In this document: positions 48,071-59,100 of the stretch, piece after piece | Position numbering within the stretch: position 1 is the first letter of the stretch | Layout: each line of letters starts with the position of its first letter | Assembly: GCA_900291925.1 (NCBI GenBank) | Contig: UWYS01000006.1 | Location: forward strand, 1,076,732 to 1,140,731 | Source of the DNA: Thecaphora thlaspeos | Taxonomy: Eukaryota; Basidiomycota; Ustilaginomycetes; Urocystidales; Glomosporiaceae | DNA: 64,000 nt | Reading direction: 5' to 3' | Position numbers and translations under genes: made by a program | Notes under the pieces: model-generated | What the model was told of the DNA's origin: nothing | Seen by the model: the letters and a program-made list of their open reading frames with translations, nothing else | The model's database searches: none

Positions 48071-49883
48071 CTATCGGATCTCTAGGCGCATCACATCCAC
48101 CAGCCTCTCTAGCACTTTGGCATGCAGCGCATTGACTTCCTCGTTCTCCAGTGACCTGTTCCGCTCGTCCAGACGCGATGCGATCAAGCTTCACGTCAGT
48201 CATCGTGCAGCGGAAGGGTTGAGACGCAAAGGAAGCAGGGCAAGGGGCGACTCACCGATCCATGGACCTGTAGTTGATCCTGTAGCACAGGCTCTGCCGG
48301 CCCGTCTTGGGATGGACGAACTCGTCGATGCGCACCACGTCTTCCGCTAGATCGGCCACTGTGTCGCGCACGATTTCGTAAAAGTCGTTTTCGTGGAACG
48401 TCGTCGTCGTCGCTGTTTCCCCTTCTCCCGTCGCAGCGGAGGGCACCCAGAAGGAGACGTCCTTGTAGCAGGGTGGGTACTTGCTGTACGGCTTGAACGT
48501 CACCAAGTTCGACGGCGAAGTAGCCCCACCGGCCGGCGAAACCCCACCGCCGCGTCTGCTCTCCCCGACGGGTGGGACAAACTGGTCGAAGAACCTCCTA
48601 TCTTGGCTCCAAAACAGCCGGATGTCTGGTATGCTATAGAGGACCATGGCGACCCTCTCCAATCCCAAGCCAAACGCCCAGCCCATCTGTCGCTCCGCTG
48701 CGGGCGTGTCGGGCGAGTTGACGCCGGACTTGAGCAGCGTATTCTCCATGACGACGCCGCAGCCGAGGATCTCGAGCCATTTGCCGCGGAACCACACTTC
48801 CACTTCGAAAGAGGGCGACGTGAAGGGGAACGTCGCGGCGATCCAGCGCACGCGGAGCGGGTCGGCCGCAGCGGCGCTCGCGGTCTCTGTACCCGTTCCC
48901 TTGTTAGAGGACTGGAGGCTCTCTTGTGCTTGTCGCTGGCCGAAGAGGTTGAGCACGAGACCGTTGAGCGTAGCCTTGAGGTGTCGGCAGGCGAGCCTGG
49001 CAGCATGCTCATCGTGTCCCGCCTGAAATCCTCCGGCCTCGTGAAGGTCGACCGTATCCTCGATCTCCAGATTTGCCTGTGCAAGCTTTGCCTCCATCGC
49101 CTCGCACTCGCTCTCCACCTGTCCACCCGGTGCGTACGCTTCCGGAGGGAAGATGGCTGCGCCCTCCATCTGGTGGAAGATGGGATAGTGGCTAGCGTCG
49201 ATCTCATCGCGCCTGTATACGTCAGCGGTGAGCAGCCACCTGGTATGACGCTGTCTGAACGTTTCGACCTCGTGCGCCGACGTGTGGGTGCGTAGGCACA
49301 TGGTGCGATTGAGGTAGTACGTGTCGGTAGGGCTGCGACCTGGATGGTCGGCGGGGAAGCCGAGTTCCTCAAAGTTGAGCTGCGTCGATACGATGGGCGA
49401 CGGCGCGCGGATGGGCGTGTAGGCCGAGCCGATTTGGCGTTCGATCTGCGTGCGCAGCAGGCAGAGCGGATGATGAGGCGTGTAGGGAAGCGTAGGCGAC
49501 GGAGCGAGACGGGAGATGATCGAGCCGGGGAGGTTGGTGTAGTCGTCCGAGGGATAGGTCTGAGAGAGGACGGTGAGCGACTTGGTGGACTTCGTAGGGG
49601 CGGACGACGAGGAGCGGACGATGCTGGTAGTCGAGAGGCTGCGATGGGCTACGAGGCTGGTGCGAGGTGGCGGCGACGGGGCGATGCGTAAGCGTCTGCT
49701 GGCGGGGCCGCTCGAGGGAGGCAGCGGCGATGCGGCCGAACGACAGGTAAAGCATCGGCGCCGTGGTGCTGCTGCTGCTGTCGGTGGAGCGGGTATGGCC
49801 GCGGCTTGCGCTGCGAGAGTGAGGTGGCGGGCAGCAGCGGCGACGGCGGTACGGCCCACACCATACGAGTGCGTCAATTGCAT
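48071..49883 (-). CDS. MSF1: Mitochondrial phenylalanyl-tRNA synthetase, alpha-monomer type (Msf1/FARS2)
   Basis: Charges mitochondrial tRNA-Phe as a monomer. Exon 1 is 49883-48256, exon 2 48155-48071, intron GTGAGT...AACAG, phase 2 (570 aa). The N-terminus is Ala/Arg/Ser-rich (mitochondrial presequence). The class II catalytic core includes the LRTHTSAHEVETF region, motif 2 ADVYRRDEIDASHYPIFHQM, SPSFEVEVWFRGKWLEILGC, and motif 3 FGLGLERVAMVLYSIPDIRL. The anticodon-binding FDX-ACB domain starts FKPYSKYPPCYKDVSFWVP. The small last exon supplies the end SLENEEVNALHAKVLERLVD, needed to finish that domain. An upstream in-frame ATG at 49994 would add 37 residues. The start at 49883 is preferred because a good presequence follows it directly. 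Confidence 0.94.
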
Positions 49884-50706
49884 CGTCGTGTCGGCGGCGG
49901 CAAGGTGCGGTCGGGAGGGTGTGGGTAGTAGGGTGTAGGGCGTTAGGGTGGTCGGTTGGTGGTAGGGTTGGTGGTAGGAAGCGGTGCGAAGCAAGTCGGG
50001 CGGGCACAGAGTCGGCAGAGTGCACGGTCACCGCCCGCTTCTTCTTTAGTCTTGCTTTTCTGATTTTATTTTTGATTTTCGCTCCCTTTTTCCCGGCGAC
50101 TGCCAGCGTTCAGCGCGCCTTTTCTACCTACGCGCACTCCCTAACCACCACCGTCGACATTCCTCGTCGCCGCACGCCCGAGCCCTAGCCCAGGATCTTC
50201 TAGAAATCACACTCACCCACTGACACTGTGGAGTAAGCAAACTCATATGGTGTTCCACCCCGCGCGCTAGACAACCACACACAGCCGCCAGCCCACCGTT
50301 TCACTATTGCCGCACACGACAACGCAGAGCCTGAGCGACAGAGCTGACAAAATTGGACACCCTAAGTTCATAAATAATCTTATTCCAAGTCGAGGCCGGC
50401 TGGTCTGAGATGCGAGGACAGAGGCTTTTACGTCGCTCTCCAGGCAACACACGGCGGGTAGGAAGGATGACAGCGAGAGACGGAAGTTTACGTCGATCCC
50501 TGGCCAACGGGGCAGCTTTATGCCCAGAAAAAACAAGAGTGTCGCGGTAGAGTCGCAGCTTGCCCAGATGAAGAGGGATGGCAGAGCGGTGGGGGTGGAA
50601 GCTTTACCTTAGATCCCGGCTGATGGAAGCAAGAGGCGGTGGCGGGCCAAGAGCAGAGATGGGCTGCCGCCCCGCCTGCCGCCTTGCGACAGTCCTCTCC
50701 ACCGCC
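49884..50706. other. MSF1 promoter and 3' flank of FAD oxidoreductase
   Basis: About 820 bases between two genes on the same strand. A T-rich patch at 50040-50095 is in the MSF1 promoter side. A short AT-rich stretch (50340-50385) is seen. No coding region supported. Confidence 0.5.
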
Positions 50707-53700
50707 CTACAGCTGCATCTTTCCGCAGCTGCCGCCTTTGACGCCGCTGCCGCCCAGCTTGTACTGCCACATAACCGCCGGCAGCTGCATCAGCGTCCTT
50801 GCAAACAGCACCGGGTGTAGCGGGTCGATCGGCGACATCTTGACATCTGACGCAAACAGGCGGAAGATGAGGCCCGCCACATCCTTGTCCTGATGTCGCC
50901 ACAAGGCACAGGCAGAGATCGAACAAGAGGAATTCAGCATCACGTCTGTCGCCAGCGCGTGCATGTGCGTCGAGGCCGCACTCCGCCCGGTCGCAACCGC
51001 TGCTCACCTTGGCAGCCACGCGGCCCAGCGCCAGCCTGTACCACCTCTCGAACCAGCCCCGCTTCAGCACGTCGCCCTCGTCAACGAGCTTGGTCGTCTG
51101 CAAGGCATAGTCTTCAGCGAGGCAAAACTCCCACACCTTGACGTCGCGCTTGTGGACGTCTGCAAAATAGCGCTTGCCAAAGTCCATCGGCAGCTCCAGC
51201 TCAGCCGAAACGCCGCCAGCGCCTCTCGACAGCAGCGACGAAGGCATCAGCGGCTTGGGAGCGAGCGCGATCGCATTGATGCCGTGCAGCATCGCGTTGA
51301 GCGCGCCCAGCTCCGTGATGATCTGTGCCAAGCAGCGCAGAAAGCGCCAAGCACAAGGGAATAAGGCAGTGTTGAGCGAGCGCCCGTGACCCTTTCCTCT
51401 CGTGGCCGTTCAGCTGACGTGTCACGCCGTCGTAGGTGCTCACCTTGCGCGTGCCCATGGCGAAGCGCGGGTTGGTGAACGAGACTGCATCGCCAACCGC
51501 GACAAAATCGGCTGGCAGCTTCTTGGCCTCATGGTATCGGTGGTACGTACACATGCCTGCGACGGGGCGGTGGGCAAAGGCAAGGTCTTGCGTCGCCTCG
51601 GTCAGCCCTTCTCTTTCCACTGCGCAGGAAAAAGCCCCTCCCGGCTCTCATACCCCTCGATGCTCACCGTTGCGGTACTGCCTGAAGTCGACCTCAACCT
51701 TGCCGTCCCTTTCCAGCTTCTCAAAGGCATTGATGAGGCGCTTCTGCCATTCTGAAACATCGCTTCCCACCACCTCCGACTCAAGGCTGAGGCGCGTGTG
51801 CATATGAAGACGAGGGGGGAGAGTGATACGGCGGATCAAGTAAGCTCAGTTCGACTTGTCAGTCGCCTTGTCCGTCCGCTCCACGCTTGACTCACTCTTT
51901 CAGGGTACGGCGGAAGTCGGCAATCGTCTTGACGCATGCCCCTGCTTTGGGCCTGCCAGCGGCCAGAAAGGTAAAGGTTCCCATCTCGCCATGAAGCAGC
52001 AGGGCGAGCTGTGTGTGGTCCGAGACCAGGAGCGAGGGGATCTGCGCCGTAATCTAGTCACACCCGTGGCGTAGGCGATGACGAGGGCGACGGGAGACAG
52101 GGGACCGTCAGTGTCATCTTGAGCGATTCGTCAGGTGAGCAGACGGGCAGGCAGCTCTCCTGAGCGGCGTCGTGGGCGACCTGGCTCTGCCTGACAGATT
52201 ATACTCACCACTCCGACCTCCTTCCAGCTCTTTCCCTCGCTGTTGTAGCAGCAGCGGTGAGCAGAGAAAGACATGGGCGGCAGGGTAGACAAGTTAGCGA
52301 GATCAGGTCTCTGCCTCCGAGACGCCGACAACCGCATTCGACCTACAAGCTGGGCGGCTTCGGCAGCGACGCCATGTCCTCGGCCTTGACTCGAACCAGA
52401 GCTTTCGATGGCGAGCGGGCGTAGAAAGAGTAAAATACAAAGGTGAGGAAGTGGTCAGTGCTGAAGGCGCAACGACGCGCGAACATGTATGCGCTGCTTG
52501 ACGATGGCTGCCGCGCGCGGCTACTGGCGCCACTCACCTGTGTAGTAGGTCAGCGAAGGCCTGTAGCTCCAGCTCGGCGGCTCCTGCCACGGCGCATGGT
52601 GCTCGACGCCACTCTCCACTTTTGATAGGTCCGCGGTCTTGGCCGCCAGCCACTTGACGCCCGAGGCGGCCGAGCCGGTGCAGTCGATCACCAGCGACGT
52701 TTGCACGGCGTACTCCTTGCCGTCGCCCTCCCTAATCTGTACCTTGGCGATCCGCTTACCGTCTTGGGTCGGGACAAGGGCCATCACTGAGCCCTTGATG
52801 GAGGCGATGGGATCCTGGCCTTCTGTGCACCATCTGACCAAGGCGCGACGCAGGAGGCGCTCCATGGCTGGTAAAGCGCGCCGATAGCGGGACAATAAAG
52901 GGCGCGAGGGAGACGCAGGAGCGAACGGCCTGTCAGTCAGCTGCATCGGCACGGAGACGGCGGGGACCGAGTCAAAGGCAAAGGCAAAGACAAATGTCCG
53001 CACGCTCACCCATTCGCTGAGCGCCAAAGACGACGCATCCCGTCTCGGTCGACGGCAGGCTGCGGTCGCCAAAGATGTAGTGGCCCAGGCCAGGGTCGTG
53101 AAGGCTAATTGGAAGGATGATGTTGTCGAGGCAAAGGGTATCTGAACGCCGGTCAGCATCGCTGGATCAGGTCGCAGGGATCTCGGAGGCTCCGTCCGTC
53201 CAGTCCTTTGTTCGTCTGTCGGATTTCCCCTGGCTGGACTCACAAGATCCCTTGCTTTTCGGCCTCCTCATCAAAGACAGAGGGGAAAAGACTCTTTACG
53301 CCCCTGTAGAAGCCGTTGCCAAAGTCTGCCGGATGTACGATTGTATGCCATGAGAGTTCGATGCAAAGAACAAGAACAAGTGTCAGCTTCATGGCGCCGC
53401 AACCGCTGCTGTCGCCGCCGCCAATACTGGAGACTACTCACAGTGAGCGTGAGGCCACTGCGCCACGCGCGAGCGCTTCTCTTGGAGCTCGCTGTCTGGC
53501 TCGACGACGACAACCCTCTCGAAATGGTCAAGAGCGACCCTGGCAGCCAGAAGGCCGGCAATACTGGAAGTGCGGAGAGATTATGGTCCGGCAAGAAAAA
53601 ATAAACAATAACGGCCTCAACCCGTTAGAGGTATGCATGCATGTTTTCTTACGGGCACGCAAGGCGACCCGAGCGGGGCAGAAGTAAGTGGCAGATCATA

Positions 53701-53960
53701 TCTACTCACCTCTGGCCGGCGACGACACAGGTGCCCCTGATCTTGGGGCCGGTTCGCTTCTTGCCGAGCACGTCGAGATGGGGGAACTCGCCCACCGTGG
53801 CGCGGACGTGGCGGCGCAGCGGCTGCCAGACGAGCGAATCGAAGAAGAGATAGCATAGAGCCGTCGCGACGACTCCTCCCACCAAGAGGATGGCCAGGGG
53901 GCTCGTCGGCAGCCTAGCGAAAATCAAGGCCTCGAGCCAAGGGAGATACAAGCTCTTCAT
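50707..53960 (-). CDS. Membrane-anchored FAD-dependent oxidoreductase, 12 exons
   Basis: Flavoprotein of the monooxygenase/epoxidase-like FAD-binding superfamily. I reconstruct 12 exons (minus strand): 53960-53710, 53563-53442, 53325-53244, 53161-53010, 52867-52538, 52401-52347, 52239-52209, 52053-51896, 51786-51668, 51619-51444, 51322-51008, 50889-50707 (657 aa). N-terminal transmembrane segment: LAILLVGGVVATALCYLFF. FAD dinucleotide motif spliced across exons 1-2: CVVAGQSIAGLLAARVALDH with the acidic end VVVVEPD. AMERLLRRALVRW and LVIDCTGSAASG follow. The second FAD motif is FVAVGDAVSFTNPRFAMG. The C-terminal part is helical. Exons 6, 7, 9 and 10 have alternative acceptors and are less certain; the smallest exon is 31 nt. 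Substrate unknown; no adjacent biosynthetic genes. Squalene-epoxidase-like or halogenase-like activity cannot be decided. Confidence 0.78.
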
Positions 53961-56115
53961 CGCGGAGAGTCTTGAGTCCAGGCGACGGCCGGCTCGGCCT
54001 TGTGATGGGGTTGCGGGATGCGGAGGTTGGCTGACAGGTGTAGGGTCGTGGAACGGGCGCTGCTGCGATCGAGCGAGCAGGTGGTGGGGTGAGAGCAACG
54101 TCAGGAAGGTCGAGGAGGCGGAGAGGGAGGAAGAGCGAAGGGGAGGAGGATAGGAAGCAGGAGGGCCACGAAATGGCCCGCAGGCCTTTAGTTATGGCCA
54201 GCCGTCGTTGCCCTTGAGAGTTGAGTCCAACGCCAAGGGAAGGACGGACGAGGTGGGTCTTGTTGGGAGACAGAGCTTGGGTGGTCGACGAAGGCGAGGG
54301 GAGGAGGAGAGGCAAGGCGGCGGACCGCCAAGGCTGAGCTTGGTAGCTATCCTGGGCCTGGTGTCCCCTGACCGCCCCTAGACCTTGCTTGGTTGCAACG
54401 TTTCGTCCAACCTCCTCGCAGCTTGGCCGGCAAAGGACCGTAGGCAGACTGTGGAGAGGCGGTCCAGGATGCAGGAGGGCTCGCTGACTGCTTCTGCTCC
54501 GTCGTGGGACAACGCTGTGGGTACCACCCCCGTGCCTGAGGTCTCTGCCTGCGCAAGCCCCAGCCTTGTTGTACGCTTCCTTCCCGCCTGCCTCATCTCC
54601 CTTGTACTTGACGACATACTCTGGGTGTCACCAGAAAGGGTCGAAAAGGTAACACATATACAGCCAAGGGCTTCGACCGCTATTTTTCTTTTTTTGGCCC
54701 AGGCGGGAGTCGAAGACGGTCGCGCATAGGAGCGGACAGGCAGCTGCGGTGAGGTGGGGATGAAGGCGGTGGCGCTTGCGGTTGTTGGTGTTGGCTGTGT
54801 TGCATGCCTTGGCGCTGACGTCTGTACCACGGCACCTTGCCCCATGGAGGTGGAAGATGCACCAATGGAAAGGCAAACGCGATACAGATAGAGCGCAGCC
54901 AGATGCAAGCATCCCGACAGGCGGCGAGCGCGCTGCTCAACGGCCACCGGATGCTGGCAGGGTGCGGCGACAGCGGGTCTCCCCGGCCAGATGACAGTGA
55001 ATGCGGCCCCCGGAACTCTGGCGGTGAGGTGGCGACGACTCTCATCTGGACAGCGAAGCGGCCCACGGTCGAGTGACGCCGGCAGAAGGGGAGAAAGGCG
55101 GCGCGCCGGACTACAATACAGTAGCGCAGCGCACGGACGGCGTGGGGAAACATGGGCTGAAAGGGCAGGAGGCAGGAGGCAGGAGGCTGGTGCGGGTGGG
55201 GCAGCCAGAGGGGACGGCTGTTAGGAAGGAGAGGAGTCTTGAGTCGTCGTCCCTTCCTGTCCGCAACCCGTGACTGCCACCGCCTGCCTCCTCCCCTCCC
55301 CTCCTGTTCTTGCTCCTACCCTGCCCTGCCCTGCCCTGCCCTGCCCCTCTTCTTCTTCCTGCTACATCACCTCCCTCCACCCCTCTCGCTGCGTTGCCGC
55401 CTATCGCACCTTCCTACATCTCCGCCGCCGCCATCAACCCGACCCGATCCGACCCTATCACGAGCCTCGGACTCCGTTCCGAAAGCTAGAGGTCTCAGCG
55501 CCGGTCTCGTTCCGTCCAGCAGCCAGGTTGCCCTGCTCCCGCCCTGCTCATCGGACGAGCCGTCTTCGCGGCCGCTGCCCGCTGGTTCAGGCGCCTCCCT
55601 TCCGCCCGGCCTCCTCCTTTGCTCGTCCCAGACCTGCGCAGGCTCCCCTAGAGTTCTTCGTACTACTCGGCACTACCTAGAGCCACACCGAATCCGGCTT
55701 CTAGATACCTTGCCCCGATCGATACCTCGCCGTCAGCTTTGCCACCCGCTTGCTGCACCGACTACGCCCGAACCTATACGCAACCGGAACGACCCCACTG
55801 GCCGACCACGCCCCTACCTGCGTCGGATCCTCCCGACCGTCCCAGATCGCCGTTCGGCTTCAAGCCGCCGTACGGCTCAGCTCTCCGCGGGCCAAAGCGC
55901 CTGTCCTGCCTCCGACGCCTGCTTCAGAGGGCTTAGCTAGCCTCCTAGCTCGCTCATCCCCTTCCCCGCGCCGTCCTCACCCATCTAGCGGTGCTCCCTT
56001 TACATCAACCACCCACACATCCATCAGCAGCAGCAGACGAGCGCTCTTCCCTTCCGGGTAGCGACCTCTGCTTTTGACCGCTGCCGTTCTTGCCGCCGCC
56101 GCTGCTGACGCCACC
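53961..56115. promoter_or_regulatory. Divergent intergenic region, FAD oxidoreductase / DOCK gene
   Basis: 2.15 kb between divergent starts. The right part (55250-56115) is strongly pyrimidine-rich and is likely a long 5' leader of the DOCK gene; it includes (CCCTG)5 at 55318-55346. Frames of 190-230 codons (54378-54947 minus, 55239-55940 plus) are Ser/Pro/Arg-rich without domains and are not annotated. No TATA box stood out. Confidence 0.5.
55318..55346. repeat. (CCCTG)5 repeat
   Basis: Five perfect CCCTG pentamers in the pyrimidine-rich leader of the DOCK gene. Confidence 0.9.
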
Positions 56116-59100
56116 ATGGCGCTCTATAAGCGGTGGGAGCCGCTCCCCAAGATCTTCTATGGCTTCTCGATCCACCCCTTCGTCCCGGAGGTCGATGCGC
56201 TGGATCCAGGCTCGGCGCAGCTCGACCACATCGACCCGGCCCAGCTCGAGGCGTTGCAGAACGACCTGATTGCGCTCGAGGTGGGCGATGAAGTGTACGT
56301 CTTCGAGCAGCTGGGCCACGCCAACGTGAGCTGGTACCGCGGCTACGTCGTCTCGACGCAGCGCACCGCCGCCGCTGCCACCAGCGCCAATAGCCTCAGT
56401 GACTACTCAACGCTCCCCGGCGTCGGCCTGGCATCGGCGGGCGGCGCTGCGGCGGTCGCCGAAGAGCCTCAGGTCTACGTCGCAATCTTCCCCGCCAGCT
56501 ACGTCCACATCCGCGAGCAGCTCGACGACGCCGAGCTCAGACTTGCCTCGATCTATGCCAAGGCACAGGAGCTCGGCATCATCGCCGCGACGGCCCCGCT
56601 GCCGCGCCAGAACGCCAAGCCCCACATGGAGACGCTTCCGGAGGTCGACGAGACAGCCAGCCTGCCGCCTAGCCCGCACGGCAACAGCGGCGATCCTCGC
56701 GGGCCCGAGGTGGGGCTCAACGGCCAGCTGGTCGAACAGCCGCCGCCGCCGCTACCGAGCCTCAAGTGCGGCGACGAGACAGCCGCCGGTGCGGCCGAGC
56801 CGCTCGTTGACGAGATCGCTTGCGCGCTGCGCGAGTGGGCGACGCTGATGTACACCTACCTCGGCCGCCGCGACTACGCCCTCTTTCTCGCGGTCAAGGA
56901 GCACATCGAGGTGCTCCACATGGCCCGCCGCCAGCTGCTCGCCCAGACGCTCAGCGCCGAAGAAGTGGGGCGGCTGAGGCGCGAGTGCGTCGCAAGGCTC
57001 GTCAAGGGCAACGTGGCTCAGGGCCTCGACGTCATCGTTCGCCACCCGGGCCGCGGGGGTTTGGTCGAAGTCGACTTTTCATCGAGTGCCAGCAAAGGCG
57101 GCCACCACCGTCACCCAGACAGCTGGGTCAGTGGGATCCGCCTCTTTGCGCTGCAGGCGGCTTCGGCCTACGTCGATCAGGATGACGAAGCCGGCGGCAT
57201 CGGCGGCGTTGGGGCGATGGAGTTTGCGGCGGCGGCGGCGGCGTCGAACGCGTTCGGAACGACGTTGCCTTCGACGACGGCCTCGGGGATCCTCGCGTCG
57301 ACCTACTCGCGTAAGACGTCGATGTCTCTCACGCGCGCCCATTCGATCTCGGCGGCAGCGGCCATCGGCGGCGGCGGAGCAGGAGCGGGCGAGCTGGTCG
57401 GCAGCGCCGGCGGAAGGGCAGCGGGGCCAAATGCGTCCTCCAACAATCGCGGCAACGGCGGCAGCGGCGGCGTCAAGTACTTCCACGTGCTGCTCGACCT
57501 CAAGGCGCTCGTGGCGAGTCTGTGCGGCCCCGGCGAGACGGCCGAGCTCTACTTTTCGCTCTACAACCGCGCCGAGTCGCGCTTCCTGACCGAGGAGTTC
57601 TGCGTCGTCCTCAACCACAACGGCGCGCCGACGCGAGAGTCCGAGGGAAGGCTGGGGCGGATGCGCACCCTCTTTACCGACCTCAGCGCGGCCGACATGC
57701 AGGACCTCAACATCGTCTGCCGCATCATTCGCAACGGCGCGATGCGGCTCGGGACGGCCGCCGGAGGGGGCGACGCCTCCTATCCGGCTGGCGCCGCCGC
57801 CGCTGCTGGTGCTACTGGAAACGACGGACGGAGCGCCGCTGGAGCGGGAGCGGGAGCGGCCGCCGCTAGGGCCGGCGAGCACGGCGACAACGGGCCGGCC
57901 TTCCGTCGGAGCCGGATGACGTCGGAGCGGACGTTCCGGCGGCCGTTTGGCTGCGCGGTGCTCGAGCTCGGTCAGCACCACCGCTTCTCGCCAGACGTCG
58001 CCTCGTCGTCGACGATGCGCGAGCACATCATGCCGATCTTTGTCCCCGTCAACGAGGCCGCCTTCAGCACACTCCACCAGGACATCATCGCGTCGCGGAT
58101 CAAGGAGTTCGAAAAGTCGCCGCGCGCCGACGTGCTGGCGGTCAACGCAAAGGTCTTCCACGGCGGGGCGACGGCGCTAATCCGCGAGAACCCATCGCTG
58201 CTGGCCGACGTTCCGCTGACGGCGCGACTTGGCTTTCCGGACGTCGTCTTCCCCGGCGATCGTCGCAACGAGGCCTATATCAAGCTGTGGAGCGGCGAGT
58301 TCTTCCCGACCGGCGGCAAGATGTCCGGCAGCGCGCTCAAGAACATCCAGGTCTCGGCCGAGGTTCGCACCCGCGACGGCAGGGTGGTCGAGCACGTCAT
58401 CTCGCGCGGCGCCGGAGAACCCCCCGTGACGCAGTTCGACAGCATCGTCTTCTACCATCAGAACGCGCCGACGTGGGGCGAGCTCCTCAAGCTCCAGCTC
58501 CCGCACGACATCATGGAGGAGTGTCACATGTTTTTCTCGTTCCGAAACCGCAGCACCAAGGAGGAGCGAGGGTCGTCCTCGAGCGGCGGCGGCGGCGGAG
58601 GAGGCGGGGCCTCTTCGTCATCGTCTTCGTCAGATCTGGGGTCGCGGCCGTTCGCCCATGCCTACCTCCCCCTGTTCGAGTCGAACCGCGCCTTTATCCC
58701 AGACGGCAGCCACACCCTTTTCCTATGGTGCGTCAGCCGTCCGCCGTCACAGATCGGGCCGGACCTTTACTTCAACCTACCGCCCGTCGTGCCCGCGGGT
58801 CGCTCGCCAACTGATGCCGTGCCAGCTAACCTGGCCGCGACCGTCCAGCCGTTGCGCGATATCGTCACGCTGCGCACCTTCCTCGTCTCGACCCAATACA
58901 CACAGAACGACGTGCTCCTCGAGCTGCTCAACTGGGAGGAGCGCGCCCAGTCGGCCGACTTCGAGGAGCTGCGCAGCGTGTTAACCAAGTTCACGTTCGT
59001 CGGCGAGGTCGAGATTGTCAAGTTCCTCCGCGACATCTTTGATGCTCTCTTTGGGATCGCCGCCTCGGCCCGCAACGCCCACGGCGAGCTCGACGACCTC

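Noticed and set aside
49884..49994. Upstream ATG for MSF1 at 49994
   Set aside because: It adds 37 His/Thr/Pro-rich residues ahead of a good mitochondrial presequence, which would probably hide it; the start at 49883 is preferred.
52343..52537. Alternative exon of the FAD oxidoreductase reading STDHFLTFVFYSFYARSPSK
   Set aside because: It has no acceptor in the required phase. Splicing to CGAAAG (before 52401) keeps the frame and gives the expected Y-T-A-L-V-R-V-K continuation.
54378..54947. 189-codon minus-strand frame
   Set aside because: No domain, Ser/Thr/Arg-rich, no codon-use or splice context supporting a gene. Left as possible but unsupported.
55239..55940. 233-codon plus-strand frame ahead of the DOCK gene
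   Set aside because: Composed of Ser/Pro/Arg from pyrimidine-rich leader DNA. Two overlapping frames are equally open.
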